The notes: generated from the sequence alone by a model not told the origin. A stretch of DNA of 64,000 nt from Streptomyces mangrovisoli (GCF_000974985.2 NZ_LAVA02000034.1:124001-188000), one strand, 5' to 3'. Positions 24,288-32,318 are shown, numbered from the stretch's first letter. A program made the numbers and translations.

Positions 24288-24761
24288 GTGCATCGAACGA
24301 CGACCACCGCAACGCTCCTGGTCACCGTGGCCGTCTCGGCCCTCGCCGGCTGTGTGACGGTCCAGCGCCCGACGGCGGCCGTTCCGTCCCAGGCGCCCTC
24401 GCGGCCCTCCGCGCCACGGCCGGACGGCAGCGCCGACCCGCAGATCGTGCAGGCCCCGGCCCGGGAGGCCCTGGAGATGGCCGGGCCCTCGCGGCGGCCC
24501 TCCGCGCGCCCGACGCAGGCGGTGACGGCGCGGGCCGCCCCGGCACCGGCCGCGGCCCCGGTCCACCACGCCCCCGCGCCGCGGGCCGACTTCGATCCGC
24601 GCCCGCGTCCCCCGGCGCCCCGGCACCACCGGTCCCTGCTCCCGGGCGTCGACGCGCCGGCGGGCGGCAGCCCCGACGTCTGCGCGCTGGGCAGGCGGTT
24701 CGGCGGCTGGTCGGCGGACAGCGCGGAGGCGACGATCTGCGAGCGGACGTACGGGCGTTGA
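24288..24761 (+). CDS. Proline-rich lipoprotein
   Basis: A 157-residue predicted lipoprotein. The signal peptide (LLVTVAVSALAGC) ends in a perfect lipobox L-A-G-C, so the mature protein would start at Cys22 and be lipid-anchored outside. The mature chain is rich in Pro, Ala and Arg, with a short compact end, PDVCALGRRFGGWSADSAEATICERTYGR split by two cysteines, that may be a small folded unit. Function unknown. GTG 24288 is used; GTG 24279 in the same frame is possible. Confidence 0.7.
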   Translation: MHRTTTTATLLVTVAVSALAGCVTVQRPTAAVPSQAPSRPSAPRPDGSADPQIVQAPAREALEMAGPSRRPSARPTQAVTARAAPAPAAAPVHHAPAPRADFDPRPRPPAPRHHRSLLPGVDAPAGGSPDVCALGRRFGGWSADSAEATICERTYGR

Positions 24762-24763
24762 CC

Positions 24764-24818
24764 GGACGCCGACCGGGCGGCAGGCACGGACGCCGACCGG
24801 GCGGCAGGCACGGACGCC
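24764..24818. repeat. 24-bp tandem repeat, 2.3 copies
   Basis: Two identical 24-bp units at 24764-24787 and 24788-24811 and a partial third to 24818. The array begins two bases after the lipoprotein stop and ends ten bases before the stop of the convergent TPR gene. Confidence 0.95.
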
Positions 24819-24828
24819 GCCGCCCCGG

Positions 24829-25332
24829 CTACGGCCGCCGCCGCCTCGGCCCCCAGTCCCCGCCGGGATCCCGGTCGTCGAGCCGCTGTTCCAGGCGCCG
24901 GATGCGGGCCCGGACGCCGTCGCCGTAGCGATCCTCCGGGAGTCCCACGGCCGCGCGGCGGGCGCGTCCCAGATGGCCGCGCGCGACTTCGGGCCGCCCC
25001 AGCCGGACGTAGTCGGCGGCGAGATCCAGATGGAGCGACGGGCTCAGGGCGCGCACGGCGGGCGCGTCCTCGTGGTCGTCGGAGAGTTCCTCGGCCGCCG
25101 CCAGCGCCCGCAGGTCCCAGGCGAGTTGGTCGGTCGGGTCGTCCTGGGTGTCGGCGAGGTAGTGGGCGAGGGTGCAGCGGTGCAGGGCGGCCCCCTGCGC
25201 CCCGATCTCGGTCCACAGGGCCAGCAGCCGGTCCCGGGCCTCCTCGCGGTCCCCCGCGTGGTGCAACATGACGACCTGCCCGATCCGTGTCAGCAGGCCG
25301 TCCGGCGCCGCGTCCCCGTCATGATCCGCCAC
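24829..25332 (-). CDS. Tetratricopeptide-like protein
   Basis: A 167-residue helical protein with TPR-like pairs: DGLLTRIGQVVMLHHAGDREEARDRL split across the first pair, LHRCTLAHYLADTQDD, and LHLDLAADYVRLGRPEVARGHL in the third. Such repeats bind partner proteins. GTG 25332 is preferred because GGAGGA lies just upstream; GTG 25335 next to it is equivalent. Arg-rich tail (GPRRRRP). Partner unknown; it sits behind ung with its own gap of 150 bases. Confidence 0.75.
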   Translation of the reverse strand: MADHDGDAAPDGLLTRIGQVVMLHHAGDREEARDRLLALWTEIGAQGAALHRCTLAHYLADTQDDPTDQLAWDLRALAAAEELSDDHEDAPAVRALSPSLHLDLAADYVRLGRPEVARGHLGRARRAAVGLPEDRYGDGVRARIRRLEQRLDDRDPGGDWGPRRRRP

Positions 25333-25482
25333 CACGTCCTCCGCGCCTTCGCCGGCTGTGGCCTTCGACGCTAGCCGCAGGCGGCGGCGATCCCGGTCAG
25401 GCGGCCCCGCGCCACACGGGGCCGACCGGGGCGGTCGGGTCGGCCGGGGCCGGCCCGACACCGCCGGGCCGGCGGGAACGGG

Positions 25483-26172
25483 TCAGGCACGCCCCAGATC
25501 GGGGATGGTCCAGTCGATGGGCTCGTGGCCCTGGGCCGCGACCGCCTCGTCGATCTGCGTGAACGGGCGGGAGCCGAGGAACTTCTTGGCCGACAGCGGC
25601 GAGGGGTGCGCGCCCTTGACGACCACATGGCGGCTCTCGTCGATCAGCTTGAGCTTCTTCTGCGCGTAGGCGCCCCACAGGACGAAGACCGCCGGGTCGG
25701 GCCGGTCGGCCACCGCGCGGATCACCGCGTCGGTGAACAGCTCCCAGCCGCGCCCCTTGTGCGAGTTGGCCTCGCCCGCACGGACGGTGAGCACCGCGTT
25801 GAGCAGCAGCACGCCCTGCTTCGCCCACGGCATCAGATAGCCGTTGTCCGGCACCGGCAGGCCGAGGTCGCTGTGCATCTCCTTGTAGATGTTGCGCAGC
25901 GAGGGCGGGACGCGCACCCCGGGGCGGACGGAGAAGCACAGGCCGTGACCCTGGCCCTCGCCGTGGTACGGGTCCTGGCCGAGGACGAAGACCTTGACCT
26001 TGTCGAACGGCGTCGCGTCGAGGGCGGCGAAGACCTCCTCGCGCGGAGGGTAGACCGGGCCGTTCGCCCGCTCCTCCTCGACGAACTCCGTCAGCTCCTT
26101 GAAGTAGGGCTGGTTCAGTTCGTCGGCCAGCACCGGGCGCCAGGACTCGGGCAGCATGGCGATGTCGGTCAC
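25483..26172 (-). CDS. ung: Uracil-DNA glycosylase
   Basis: A 229-residue family 1 uracil-DNA glycosylase that removes uracil from DNA. Motifs: the catalytic water-activating Asp in VLGQDPYHGEGQGHGL (near residue 70), the uracil-contacting phenylalanine in GLCFSVRPG, the Asn in LLLNAVLTVR and the late His in GAHPSPLSAKKF. GTG 26172 has GAGGAC 8 bases upstream. Complete and normal in length. Confidence 0.96.
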   Translation of the reverse strand: MTDIAMLPESWRPVLADELNQPYFKELTEFVEEERANGPVYPPREEVFAALDATPFDKVKVFVLGQDPYHGEGQGHGLCFSVRPGVRVPPSLRNIYKEMHSDLGLPVPDNGYLMPWAKQGVLLLNAVLTVRAGEANSHKGRGWELFTDAVIRAVADRPDPAVFVLWGAYAQKKLKLIDESRHVVVKGAHPSPLSAKKFLGSRPFTQIDEAVAAQGHEPIDWTIPDLGRA

Positions 26173-26290
26173 GTCAACGTCCTCACGATGTTCGGTCTCT
26201 TGAAGGTCCTGCCGAACTCAGAACCTACAGGCGACCACTGACAACCGGTCCGGAGACCGGGTGACGGAGGGCGCCGTCGCCGTACCGGGC

Positions 26291-26331
26291 GGCGCGCGAA
26301 GCGACGAAGGTGGCGCGCGAAGCGACGAGGG
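26291..26331. repeat. Direct repeat of 20 bp
   Basis: GGCGCGCGAAGCGACGAAGG at 26291-26310 and the same with one change at 26312-26331, lying between ung and the downstream SDR gene next to the terminator hairpin. Confidence 0.85.
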
Positions 26332-26358
26332 CGCCGCCCCCGGGACGGGAGCGGCGCC
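26330..26358 (-). terminator. Terminator of the SDR operon
   Basis: Perfect 8-bp stem GGCGCCGC / GCGGCGCC with a 13-base loop, 28 bases beyond the stop of the SDR gene ending at 26386. Confidence 0.65.
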
Positions 26359-26385
26359 TCACGTGTCGGCACGGGTCCGGGCGGG

Positions 26386-27138
26386 TCAGCCCACGCCCGC
26401 GTTCAGGAAGATGCCGCCGTCGACGACGAGCGTCTGGCCGGTGACCCAGTCGGACTGACTCGAGGTGAGGAACGCGGCGGCGCCGCCGATGTCGGACGGC
26501 ACGCCGAGCCGGCCCAGCGGGTAGGCGGCCGCGGCCTCCTCCTCGCGGCCCTCGTACAGCGCCTGCGCGAACTTGGTCTTGACGACGGCCGGGGCGATCG
26601 CGTTGACCCGCACCTTCGGCGCGAACTCGTGCGCCAGCTGCTGGGTCAGGTTGATCATGGCGGCCTTGCTGACGCCGTACGCGCCGATGAACGGCGAGGG
26701 CGCGATGCCCGCGACGGAGGCGATGTTCACGATCGCGCCGCCGTTGTCCTTCTGCCAGGCGTGCCAGGTCTTCTGGGCGAAGCCGAGCGCCGAGATCACG
26801 TTGGTCTCGAACACCTTGCGGGCGACGCCCAGGTCCAGGTCGGCCATGGGCCCGAACACCGGGTTGGTGCCGGCGTTGTTGACCAGGTAGTCGACCCGGC
26901 CGAACGCCTCCATCGTGCGGGCCACGGCCTCGGCCTGGTGGTCGAGGTCGTGGGCCTTGCCCGCGACCCCGATGACCCGGTCGGCGCCGAGCTGGTCGAC
27001 GGCCTCCTTGAGGGCGTCCTCGTTGCGGCCGGTGATGCACACGCGGTCGCCGCGGGCGACCAGCGCCTCGGCGACGCCGTATCCGATACCGCGGCTGGCG
27101 CCCGTGACGAGGGCTACCTTGCCGGAGAGTTCAGTCAT
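26386..27138 (-). CDS. SDR-family 3-oxoacyl reductase-like protein
   Basis: A 250-residue short-chain dehydrogenase/reductase. Nucleotide loop TGASRGIG at residues 13-20, NNAG near residue 87, and the Ser-Tyr-Lys triad as NIASVAG / YGVSK (about 140-157). GARGD-type residues after strand 2 (TGRNED) suggest NADP. It resembles FabG-like ketoacyl reductases. GAGGA precedes ATG 27138, and only 33 bases separate it from the SDR gene upstream, so the two form an operon ending at the hairpin near 26330. Confidence 0.88.
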   Translation of the reverse strand: MTELSGKVALVTGASRGIGYGVAEALVARGDRVCITGRNEDALKEAVDQLGADRVIGVAGKAHDLDHQAEAVARTMEAFGRVDYLVNNAGTNPVFGPMADLDLGVARKVFETNVISALGFAQKTWHAWQKDNGGAIVNIASVAGIAPSPFIGAYGVSKAAMINLTQQLAHEFAPKVRVNAIAPAVVKTKFAQALYEGREEEAAAAYPLGRLGVPSDIGGAAAFLTSSQSDWVTGQTLVVDGGIFLNAGVG

Positions 27139-27171
27139 GTCCGTGTTCCTCGCGGATCCCTGGTCGATGGG

Positions 27172-27933
27172 CTAGTTGAGCGGTCCGCCGGCGACGTAGA
27201 GCACCTGGCCGGAGACGAAGCCGGCCGCCTCGTTCGTGAAGAAGGCGATGGCGTTGGCGATGTCGTCGGGCTCGCCCACGCGCTGCACCGGGATCTGGGT
27301 GGCGGCGGCGGCCTTGAAGTCGTCGAAGCCCATGCCGACGCGGGCCGCGGTCGCGGCGGTCATGTCGGTGGCGATGAAGCCGGGGGCGACGGCGTTGGCG
27401 GTGATGCCGAACTTGCCGAGCTCGATGGCGAGGGTCTTGGTGAAGCCCTGGAGACCGGCCTTGGCGGCGGAGTAGTTGACCTGTCCGCGGTTGCCGAGGG
27501 CGGAGGACGAGGAGAGGTTGACGATCCGGCCGAAGCCCGCGTCGACCATGTGCTTCTGGATGTACTTGGTCATCAGGAACGAGCCGCGCAGGTGCACGTT
27601 CATGACCGTGTCCCAGTCGGACGCGCTCATCTTGAACAGCAGGTTGTCGCGGAGCACGCCCGCGTTGTTGACGAGGATCGTCGGCGCGCCGAGCTCCTCG
27701 GCGATGCGCGCGATCGCGGCCTCGACCTGCGCCTCGTCGGAGACGTCCGCGCCGACGGCGATGGCCCTGCCGCCCGCCGCGGTGATCTTCTCGACGGTGT
27801 CCTTGCAGGCCGCCTCGTCGAGGTCGACGACGGCGACGGCACGGCCCTCGGCGGCCAGTCGTACGGCGGTGGCGGCGCCGATGCCGCGCGCGGCACCCGT
27901 GACGACGGCGACCCGCTGGTCAGTGGTGGACAT
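27172..27933 (-). CDS. SDR-family 3-oxoacyl-ACP/CoA reductase
   Basis: A 253-residue SDR, first gene of a two-reductase operon. It has TGAARGIG, NNAGVLRDNLLFKM (typical of FabG), NLSSSSALGNRGQVNYSAAKAG with the Ser-Tyr-Lys triad, and VAPGFIATDM. The DLDEA residues at the end of strand 2 hint at NAD use. FabG-like enzymes reduce 3-ketoacyl thioesters; pairing with a second SDR suggests beta-oxidation or a reversible step rather than the core fatty-acid synthase. GAGGAGA is placed before ATG 27933. A TetR-type operator lies at 27968-27986. Confidence 0.9.
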   Translation of the reverse strand: MSTTDQRVAVVTGAARGIGAATAVRLAAEGRAVAVVDLDEAACKDTVEKITAAGGRAIAVGADVSDEAQVEAAIARIAEELGAPTILVNNAGVLRDNLLFKMSASDWDTVMNVHLRGSFLMTKYIQKHMVDAGFGRIVNLSSSSALGNRGQVNYSAAKAGLQGFTKTLAIELGKFGITANAVAPGFIATDMTAATAARVGMGFDDFKAAAATQIPVQRVGEPDDIANAIAFFTNEAAGFVSGQVLYVAGGPLN

Positions 27934-27967
27934 TGCTGTTTCTCCTCGCCCTTGAGAAAGACCGATC

Positions 27968-27986
27968 AGCGGTGAGCGACCGCTTA
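27968..27986. promoter_or_regulatory. Candidate TetR-type operator at the SDR operon promoter
   Basis: AGCGGT (27968-27973) and ACCGCT (27979-27984) form perfect arms around GAGCG. The overlapping TGAGCGACCGCTTA also fits the AGCG-NN-CGCT pattern seen at many TetR-regulated lipid genes. It overlaps a TACTAA -10-like box on the minus strand. No TetR gene is nearby. Confidence 0.45.
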
Positions 27987-28058
27987 GTACCTTCAGCAGA
28001 CGTGACGCTAGAAGCCCTGGCACCCGGTGTCAACGGCACACCGGGTGCGTGTGATCCA

Positions 28059-28508
28059 TTACCTCACCAGGAGTTCCAGCAAGCGTTCCGTCTCGGCCAC
28101 CGGATCGGCGGTCAGGCCCGTGTGCACCGGACCGGGCTGCACGACGGCGGAACGGGGCGCGATCAGCCAGCGGAAACGACGGCCCGCGTCGTCGCCCGCG
28201 GCCGCTCCGGCCGCCTCTCCCCCGCGGCACACCCCTTCGATCGCGCCGAGGGCCGCCCGGACGCCCGCGACGTCCGCCCGCGGGTCCAGGGCCAGCAGCC
28301 GCGCCTCGTCGAGATGAGTGCGGGCGCCGACGTAGGACCGCGCCCGGCAGTAGACGAGGACGCCCGCGTTGATGCACTCGCCGCGCTCGACGCGCGGGAC
28401 GACCTTCAGCAGGGCGTACTCGAAGACGTCCCGGTCGCCGGCCTGGTCGCCCCGGGTGATGTGGCGCTCGACCACATGGCCCGCCATATGGATGTGGCGC
28501 TCGCTCAC
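28059..28508 (-). CDS. DUF3037 protein, partner of HipA-like kinase
   Basis: A 149-residue DUF3037 protein: FEYALLKVVPRVERGECINAG near the N-terminus is the family hallmark, followed by VYCRARSYVGART and the RFRWLIAPRSAVVQPGPVH stretch. Its biochemical function is not known. GTG 28508 overlaps the TGA of the HipA-like gene by four bases (GTGA) and has GGAGGG 3 bases upstream within that gene, so the two are coupled and probably act together. A positively charged N-terminus (MSERHIHMAGHVVERHI) is histidine-rich. Confidence 0.85.
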   Translation of the reverse strand: MSERHIHMAGHVVERHITRGDQAGDRDVFEYALLKVVPRVERGECINAGVLVYCRARSYVGARTHLDEARLLALDPRADVAGVRAALGAIEGVCRGGEAAGAAAGDDAGRRFRWLIAPRSAVVQPGPVHTGLTADPVAETERLLELLVR

Positions 28509-29383
28509 TTGCCCTCCTGAGTGCCGGTGCGGGTGTGGGTGCGGGTGCCTTCACGGCCGCTCGCGCCGGTGCCGGTGCCTTCACGGCCGCTCGCCTCGGT
28601 GCCGGTGCCTTCACGGCCGCTCGTCTCGGTGCCGATGCCCGTGACGCGTTCGTGGACCAGGGGTGCCCGGTCGAGCAGCGGCCGCGCGTACGCCCGCCGC
28701 AGGTCGTCCGGGGTCTCGAAGCCGGGCTCGTCCGCCAGCCAGACGTCCGGGATCTCGGCGGTGACCTCGGCCAGCAGTTCCTCGGTGACCAGGGGCGCGA
28801 GCGCGGCGGCGGCGCCCGCGACATCGGGCGCGCAGCGGGCGAGGGCGTGGTCGGAGGCGTCGTAGGGGCGGGCCGCGGAGGCGGCGGCGCCGGGCCAGTT
28901 GTGGTGCCAGATCATGGTCGCGCCGTGGTCGATCAGCCACAGCTCGCCCCGGTGCACGAGCAGGTTGGGGTTGCGCCAGGACCGGTCGACGTTGTTGATC
29001 AGCGCGTCGAACCAGACGATCCGCCCGGCCTCGGCGGAGTCCACCGGGAAGGCGAGCGGGTCGAAGCCGAGGGCGCCGGAGAGGAAGTCCATCCCCAGGT
29101 TGGTGCCCGCGCTGGCCCGGAGCAGGTCCTGCACCTGCTGCTCGGGTTCGCCGAGGCCGAGCACCGGGTCGAGGCCGAGGGTCACCAGCCGGGGCACCCT
29201 CAGCCCGAGCCGGCGCGCCAGCTCGCCGCAGACCACCTCGGCGACCAGCGTCTTGCGGCCCTGCCCGGCGCCGGTGAACTTCATGACGTACAGACCGAGG
29301 TCGTCAGCCTCGACGAGCCCCGGCAGCGAGCCGCCCTCCCGCAGGGGCGTGACATAGCGGGTCGCGGTGACTTCCTTGAGCAT
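28505..29383 (-). CDS. HipA-like kinase-fold protein with repeat tail
   Basis: A 292-residue protein of the compact HipA-like kinase group. Residues about 30-60 hold the ATP lysine region (LYVMKFTGAGQGRKTLVAE); the catalytic loop is FDALINNVDRSWRNPNLL near residue 128 and LWLIDHGATM follows as the metal-binding motif. The longer N-domain of classical HipA is missing. The last 40 residues are three 10-residue repeats (SGREGTGTEA) encoded by a 30-bp tandem array. TAGCCT lies 6 bases before ATG 29383 (leaderless). Coupled to the DUF3037 gene; the phosphorylation target is unknown. Confidence 0.8.
   Translation of the reverse strand: MLKEVTATRYVTPLREGGSLPGLVEADDLGLYVMKFTGAGQGRKTLVAEVVCGELARRLGLRVPRLVTLGLDPVLGLGEPEQQVQDLLRASAGTNLGMDFLSGALGFDPLAFPVDSAEAGRIVWFDALINNVDRSWRNPNLLVHRGELWLIDHGATMIWHHNWPGAAASAARPYDASDHALARCAPDVAGAAAALAPLVTEELLAEVTAEIPDVWLADEPGFETPDDLRRAYARPLLDRAPLVHERVTGIGTETSGREGTGTEASGREGTGTGASGREGTRTHTRTGTQEGK
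28541..28630. repeat. 30-bp tandem array inside the HipA-like gene
   Basis: Three exact-length units at 28541-28570, 28571-28600 and 28601-28630, with one to three changes, and a partial fourth. Being a multiple of three, the array keeps the frame and encodes the C-terminal repeats. Confidence 0.95.
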
Positions 29384-29613
29384 CGCCCCAGGCTATCGGG
29401 GTGCGGCGGGCACCCGGACCGCCCCCGCCGGACGCGCCCGCGCCGCCGGACCGGCCCCGGGAGCACGCCGACAGCAAAGTGACAGCGGGCCTTTACCCAC
29501 CTCATGCGTCGCACGGGTCACCATCTCGACGGGGTCTGAACACCGGTCGTCCGACGGCCGTACCCCTGTGCAGATCCACCGAACTCGCGCAGCAGTGGAA
29601 GGGAAACGTCAGC

Positions 29614-30093
29614 ATGACCAGCGAATCGCTCCAGCCCCACGAGGCACCGGCCCGCCGAACCGTCATGGCGGCCGCCGGCGCGGCAGGGCTCGCCGTCGCG
29701 CTGACCGCGTGCTCGTCGAACGACAGCTCCTCCGGATCGTCGGACTCGGGGAACACCCAGGCCGGCGCGAACGCGAGCAGCGGCGGCACGGGATCGGGCG
29801 CCGCCGGTACGGTCCTGGCCAAGACCAGCGACATCCCCGAGGGCGGCGGCAAGATATTCAAGGACCAGTCGGTGGTCGTGACGCAGCCGTCGTCGGGCCA
29901 GTTCAAGGCGTTCTCGACCAGGTGCCCGCACCAGGGCTGCGCCGTCAGCAGCATCGCGAACGGCGTGATCGTGTGCCCCTGTCACCAGAGCGAGTTCTCC
30001 GTGACCGACGGCAGCGTCAAGAAGGGCCCCGCGACCACGGGGCTCAGCGCCGCGAACGTCACGGTGAGCGGGGACTCGATCAGCCTGGCCTGA
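29614..30093 (+). CDS. Tat-exported Rieske [2Fe-2S] lipoprotein
   Basis: A 159-residue protein. The N-terminus has a twin-arginine signal (PARRTVMAAAGAAGLAVAL) ending in lipobox LTAC, so it is exported folded and lipid-anchored. A Ser/Gly linker leads to a Rieske domain whose ligands are CPHQGC and CPCHQSEF, spaced as in the family. The domain is small (about 95 residues), as in bacterial arsenite-oxidase-like and stand-alone Rieske proteins. Electron partner unknown. Its last 14 bases overlap the 3' end of the convergent gene. Confidence 0.92.
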   Translation: MTSESLQPHEAPARRTVMAAAGAAGLAVALTACSSNDSSSGSSDSGNTQAGANASSGGTGSGAAGTVLAKTSDIPEGGGKIFKDQSVVVTQPSSGQFKAFSTRCPHQGCAVSSIANGVIVCPCHQSEFSVTDGSVKKGPATTGLSAANVTVSGDSISLA

Positions 30094-30742
30094 CCCGCGA
30101 CGCGGCCCGCGGCCCGCCCATGAGGCTCGTGCGCAGCTCGTCGGTGGTCGCGACCGTGGCGACCAGCGCGAGGGTGTGACGGATCATCGCGGGGGTGTAG
30201 TCGGCAGGCACCCCCGCGATGGCGTCCCGTGCCACCACGACGGTGTAGCCGAGGTTGACGGCGTCGAACACCGCGTTGGGGATCGCCACGTTGGCGGAGA
30301 CCCCGGCGACGATCAGCGTGCGGCAGCCGAGGTTGCGCAGCAGCGCGTCCACGTCGGTGCCGTGCAGCGGCGACAGACCGTGCAGCCGTCGTACGACGAT
30401 GTCCTCGTCGGCGACCACGATCGGGGGCGCCACGCGGACCGCCGTGGTGCCGCTCAACTGCTGTACGGGCAGCCGCTCGGCGGCGCGGAACAGCCGCGCG
30501 TTGCGGCTGGCGCCCCGCCCGTCGGGGCGCCGCTCGGCGACCGCGTGGATCACCTGCACCCCGCCGGCGTGGGCCGCGGCGACCAGTCGTGCCACGTTGG
30601 CGAGCACGCCGGACTCCCTCGCCTCGCGGGCGAGTTCGGGCAGCGCGCTGTCGGCGCCGACGACGCCCTGCTGGCACTCGACGGTGAGCAGGACGGTGTG
30701 CGCGGGTTCGAGGAGCTCGCCCGGACGTTCGCGCGAGGCCAC
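30080..30742 (-). CDS. Isochorismatase-family hydrolase lacking the cysteine
   Basis: A 220-residue isochorismatase-superfamily protein. The fold is clear from TVLLTVECQQGVVG at the N-terminus, the QVIHAVAERRPDG strand and the C-terminal GVSANVAIPNAVFDAVNLGY helix. The usual nucleophile position (GVxTNxC) is alanine and the catalytic Asp of the first motif is Glu, so it is not a normal cysteine amidase; it could act like PhzD-type isochorismatases or be non-catalytic. GTG 30742 follows a GGGGG-rich ribosome site. Confidence 0.82.
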   Translation of the reverse strand: MASRERPGELLEPAHTVLLTVECQQGVVGADSALPELAREARESGVLANVARLVAAAHAGGVQVIHAVAERRPDGRGASRNARLFRAAERLPVQQLSGTTAVRVAPPIVVADEDIVVRRLHGLSPLHGTDVDALLRNLGCRTLIVAGVSANVAIPNAVFDAVNLGYTVVVARDAIAGVPADYTPAMIRHTLALVATVATTDELRTSLMGGPRAASRVRPG

Positions 30743-30821
30743 GTCGCCCCCTTTCGCCGAGGGTGTGGGGCGGGCGAGACTAGCCACCCTTGCGTGCGAA
30801 GGGAAGGCGACCCATTCTTTT

Positions 30822-30838
30822 TCTGACACCATGTCAGA
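30822..30838. promoter_or_regulatory. Perfect 7-3-7 dyad, candidate repressor site
   Basis: TCTGACA-cca-TGTCAGA, a perfect 7-bp inverted repeat with a 3-base spacer, in the 168-base gap between the divergent isochorismatase-like and split-barrel genes. Size and shape are typical of TetR-family operators. Confidence 0.55.
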
Positions 30839-30910
30839 GGATCAAGAGGTCGAGGACGCCGGAGGACCACGGGACCTCCTCCGGCGCGACGTGAGAGAAG
30901 AGGGGGCCGA

Positions 30911-31378
30911 ATGACCGTCACTCAGCGCCGGGGCCGCAAGATCATGATGACGCCCGGCGAGCTGGACGAGTTCCTCGCCACCCAGCGCACCTGCCGGGTG
31001 GCCACCGTCTCGGGCGGCGGCGCCCCGCACGTGAGCGCGCTGTGGTTCGCCTGGGACGGCACCTCGCTGTGGCTGTACTCGGTCGTGCGCAGCAAGCGGT
31101 GGGCGGACCTGAGCCGGGACCCCCGGGTGGCGGTCGTGGTGGACTGCGGTGAGGAGTACGACCAGTTGCGCGGCGTCGAGCTGTCGGGCACCGCGGAGTT
31201 CGTCGGCGAGATCCCGCGCACGGGCGAGCTGGTCGCCGAACTCGACGCCCCCGAGACGCTGTTCGCGCGCAAGAACTTCGGGCTCGAGGAGATGCCGCAC
31301 GACGGACGGCACGCCTGGATCCGGCTGCGCCCGGAGAAGATCGTGTCCTGGGACTTCCGCAAGCTCGGACCCAACTGA
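30911..31378 (+). CDS. Flavin/F420 split-barrel (PPOX-class) oxidoreductase
   Basis: A 155-residue split beta-barrel protein of the pyridoxamine-5'-phosphate-oxidase superfamily: RTCRVATVSGGGAPHVSALW, LWLYSVVRSKRWADLSRDPRV and VELSGTAEFVGEI. Actinobacterial members of this size mostly bind F420 or FMN and reduce diverse small molecules. ATG 30911. It lies downstream of the dyad at 30822 and is the first of three split-barrel genes in the window. Confidence 0.85.
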   Translation: MTVTQRRGRKIMMTPGELDEFLATQRTCRVATVSGGGAPHVSALWFAWDGTSLWLYSVVRSKRWADLSRDPRVAVVVDCGEEYDQLRGVELSGTAEFVGEIPRTGELVAELDAPETLFARKNFGLEEMPHDGRHAWIRLRPEKIVSWDFRKLGPN

Positions 31379-31415
31379 GCGTCCTGCCCCCAACCGATGC
31401 GCGGGCAAGGGGACT

Positions 31416-32318
31416 TCACCCGATCTTGCGTGCCGCCTCGCGCAGCGCCCCGACCGCCGCACGGATCGACGGGCGGCGGTCGGCGTCGGCGCGCCAGACG
31501 ACGTAGACATGGCGCCGCACCCGCTGCACGAGCGGCACCATCACCACGCCCTCGGGCATCGGGTGGCGGCCCAGCACGGGTGCGACACACACGCCGAGCC
31601 CCGCCGCGACCAGCTCCAGCTGGGTGTGGGTCTCCCCGGCGCGGTGCCCGATGATCGGCTCGACGCCGCGTGAGCGGAGCGTGAACATCAGCCACTCGTG
31701 GCAGAACTCGCCCTCGCCCCAGGTGATCCACTCGTCGTCGGCGAACTCCGCGAGGTCGACCTCGTCACGGCCCGCGAGCCGGTGCCCGGCCGGCATCGCG
31801 ACATCGGCGGGGTCGTCCAGGATCGCCGCCTTGACCAGCCCGTCGGGCAGCGGCATCGGCTTGTTGTACCAGTCCAGCACCACCGCGAGGTCGAGGTCGC
31901 CGCGGACCACGCCCGCGATGCCCCGCTCCGGCTCCAGCTCGCAACTGCGCACCCGCAGGGCGGGGTGTTCGGCGCGCAGCGCGGCCAGCGCGGCGGGGAA
32001 CAGCCCGCGGGCCGCGGTCGGGAACGCGGACAGCCTCAGCTCGCCGACCACCTGCCCGCGCTGCGCCTCCAGGTCCGCCTGGGCGAGCTCCACCTGGGAG
32101 AGGATGCGCGCCGCGTGGTCGGCGAGCAGCCGCCCCGCGTCGGTCAGCCGCACGTCCCGGCCGTTCTTGGCGATCAGCCGCTGCGCCACCTCGCGCTCCA
32201 GCTTGGCCAGCTGTTGGGAGACGGCGGACGTGGTGACGTGCAGGGCGTCGGCCGCGCCGCTCACCGAGCCGTGCCGGGCCAGGGCGTCGAGGGTGCGCAG
32301 GCGCTCCAGATTCAACAT
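31416..32318 (-). CDS. LysR-type transcriptional regulator
   Basis: A 300-residue LysR regulator. The N-terminal helix-turn-helix is LRTLDALARHGSVSGAADALHVTTSAVSQQLAKLE split across residues 5-40, followed by the effector domain with VVGELRLSAFPTAARGLFPA. It is divergent from an EamA exporter at 32394, 75 bases away, and probably controls it. TAGGAT (complement of 32326-32331) lies 7 bases before ATG 32318, consistent with a leaderless mRNA. The effector is unknown. Confidence 0.9.
   Translation of the reverse strand: MLNLERLRTLDALARHGSVSGAADALHVTTSAVSQQLAKLEREVAQRLIAKNGRDVRLTDAGRLLADHAARILSQVELAQADLEAQRGQVVGELRLSAFPTAARGLFPAALAALRAEHPALRVRSCELEPERGIAGVVRGDLDLAVVLDWYNKPMPLPDGLVKAAILDDPADVAMPAGHRLAGRDEVDLAEFADDEWITWGEGEFCHEWLMFTLRSRGVEPIIGHRAGETHTQLELVAAGLGVCVAPVLGRHPMPEGVVMVPLVQRVRRHVYVVWRADADRRPSIRAAVGALREAARKIG

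Noticed and set aside
28059..29383. Classical hipBA toxin-antitoxin operon
   Set aside because: No HipB-type helix-turn-helix gene is adjacent; the partner is DUF3037 and the kinase lacks the HipA N-domain.
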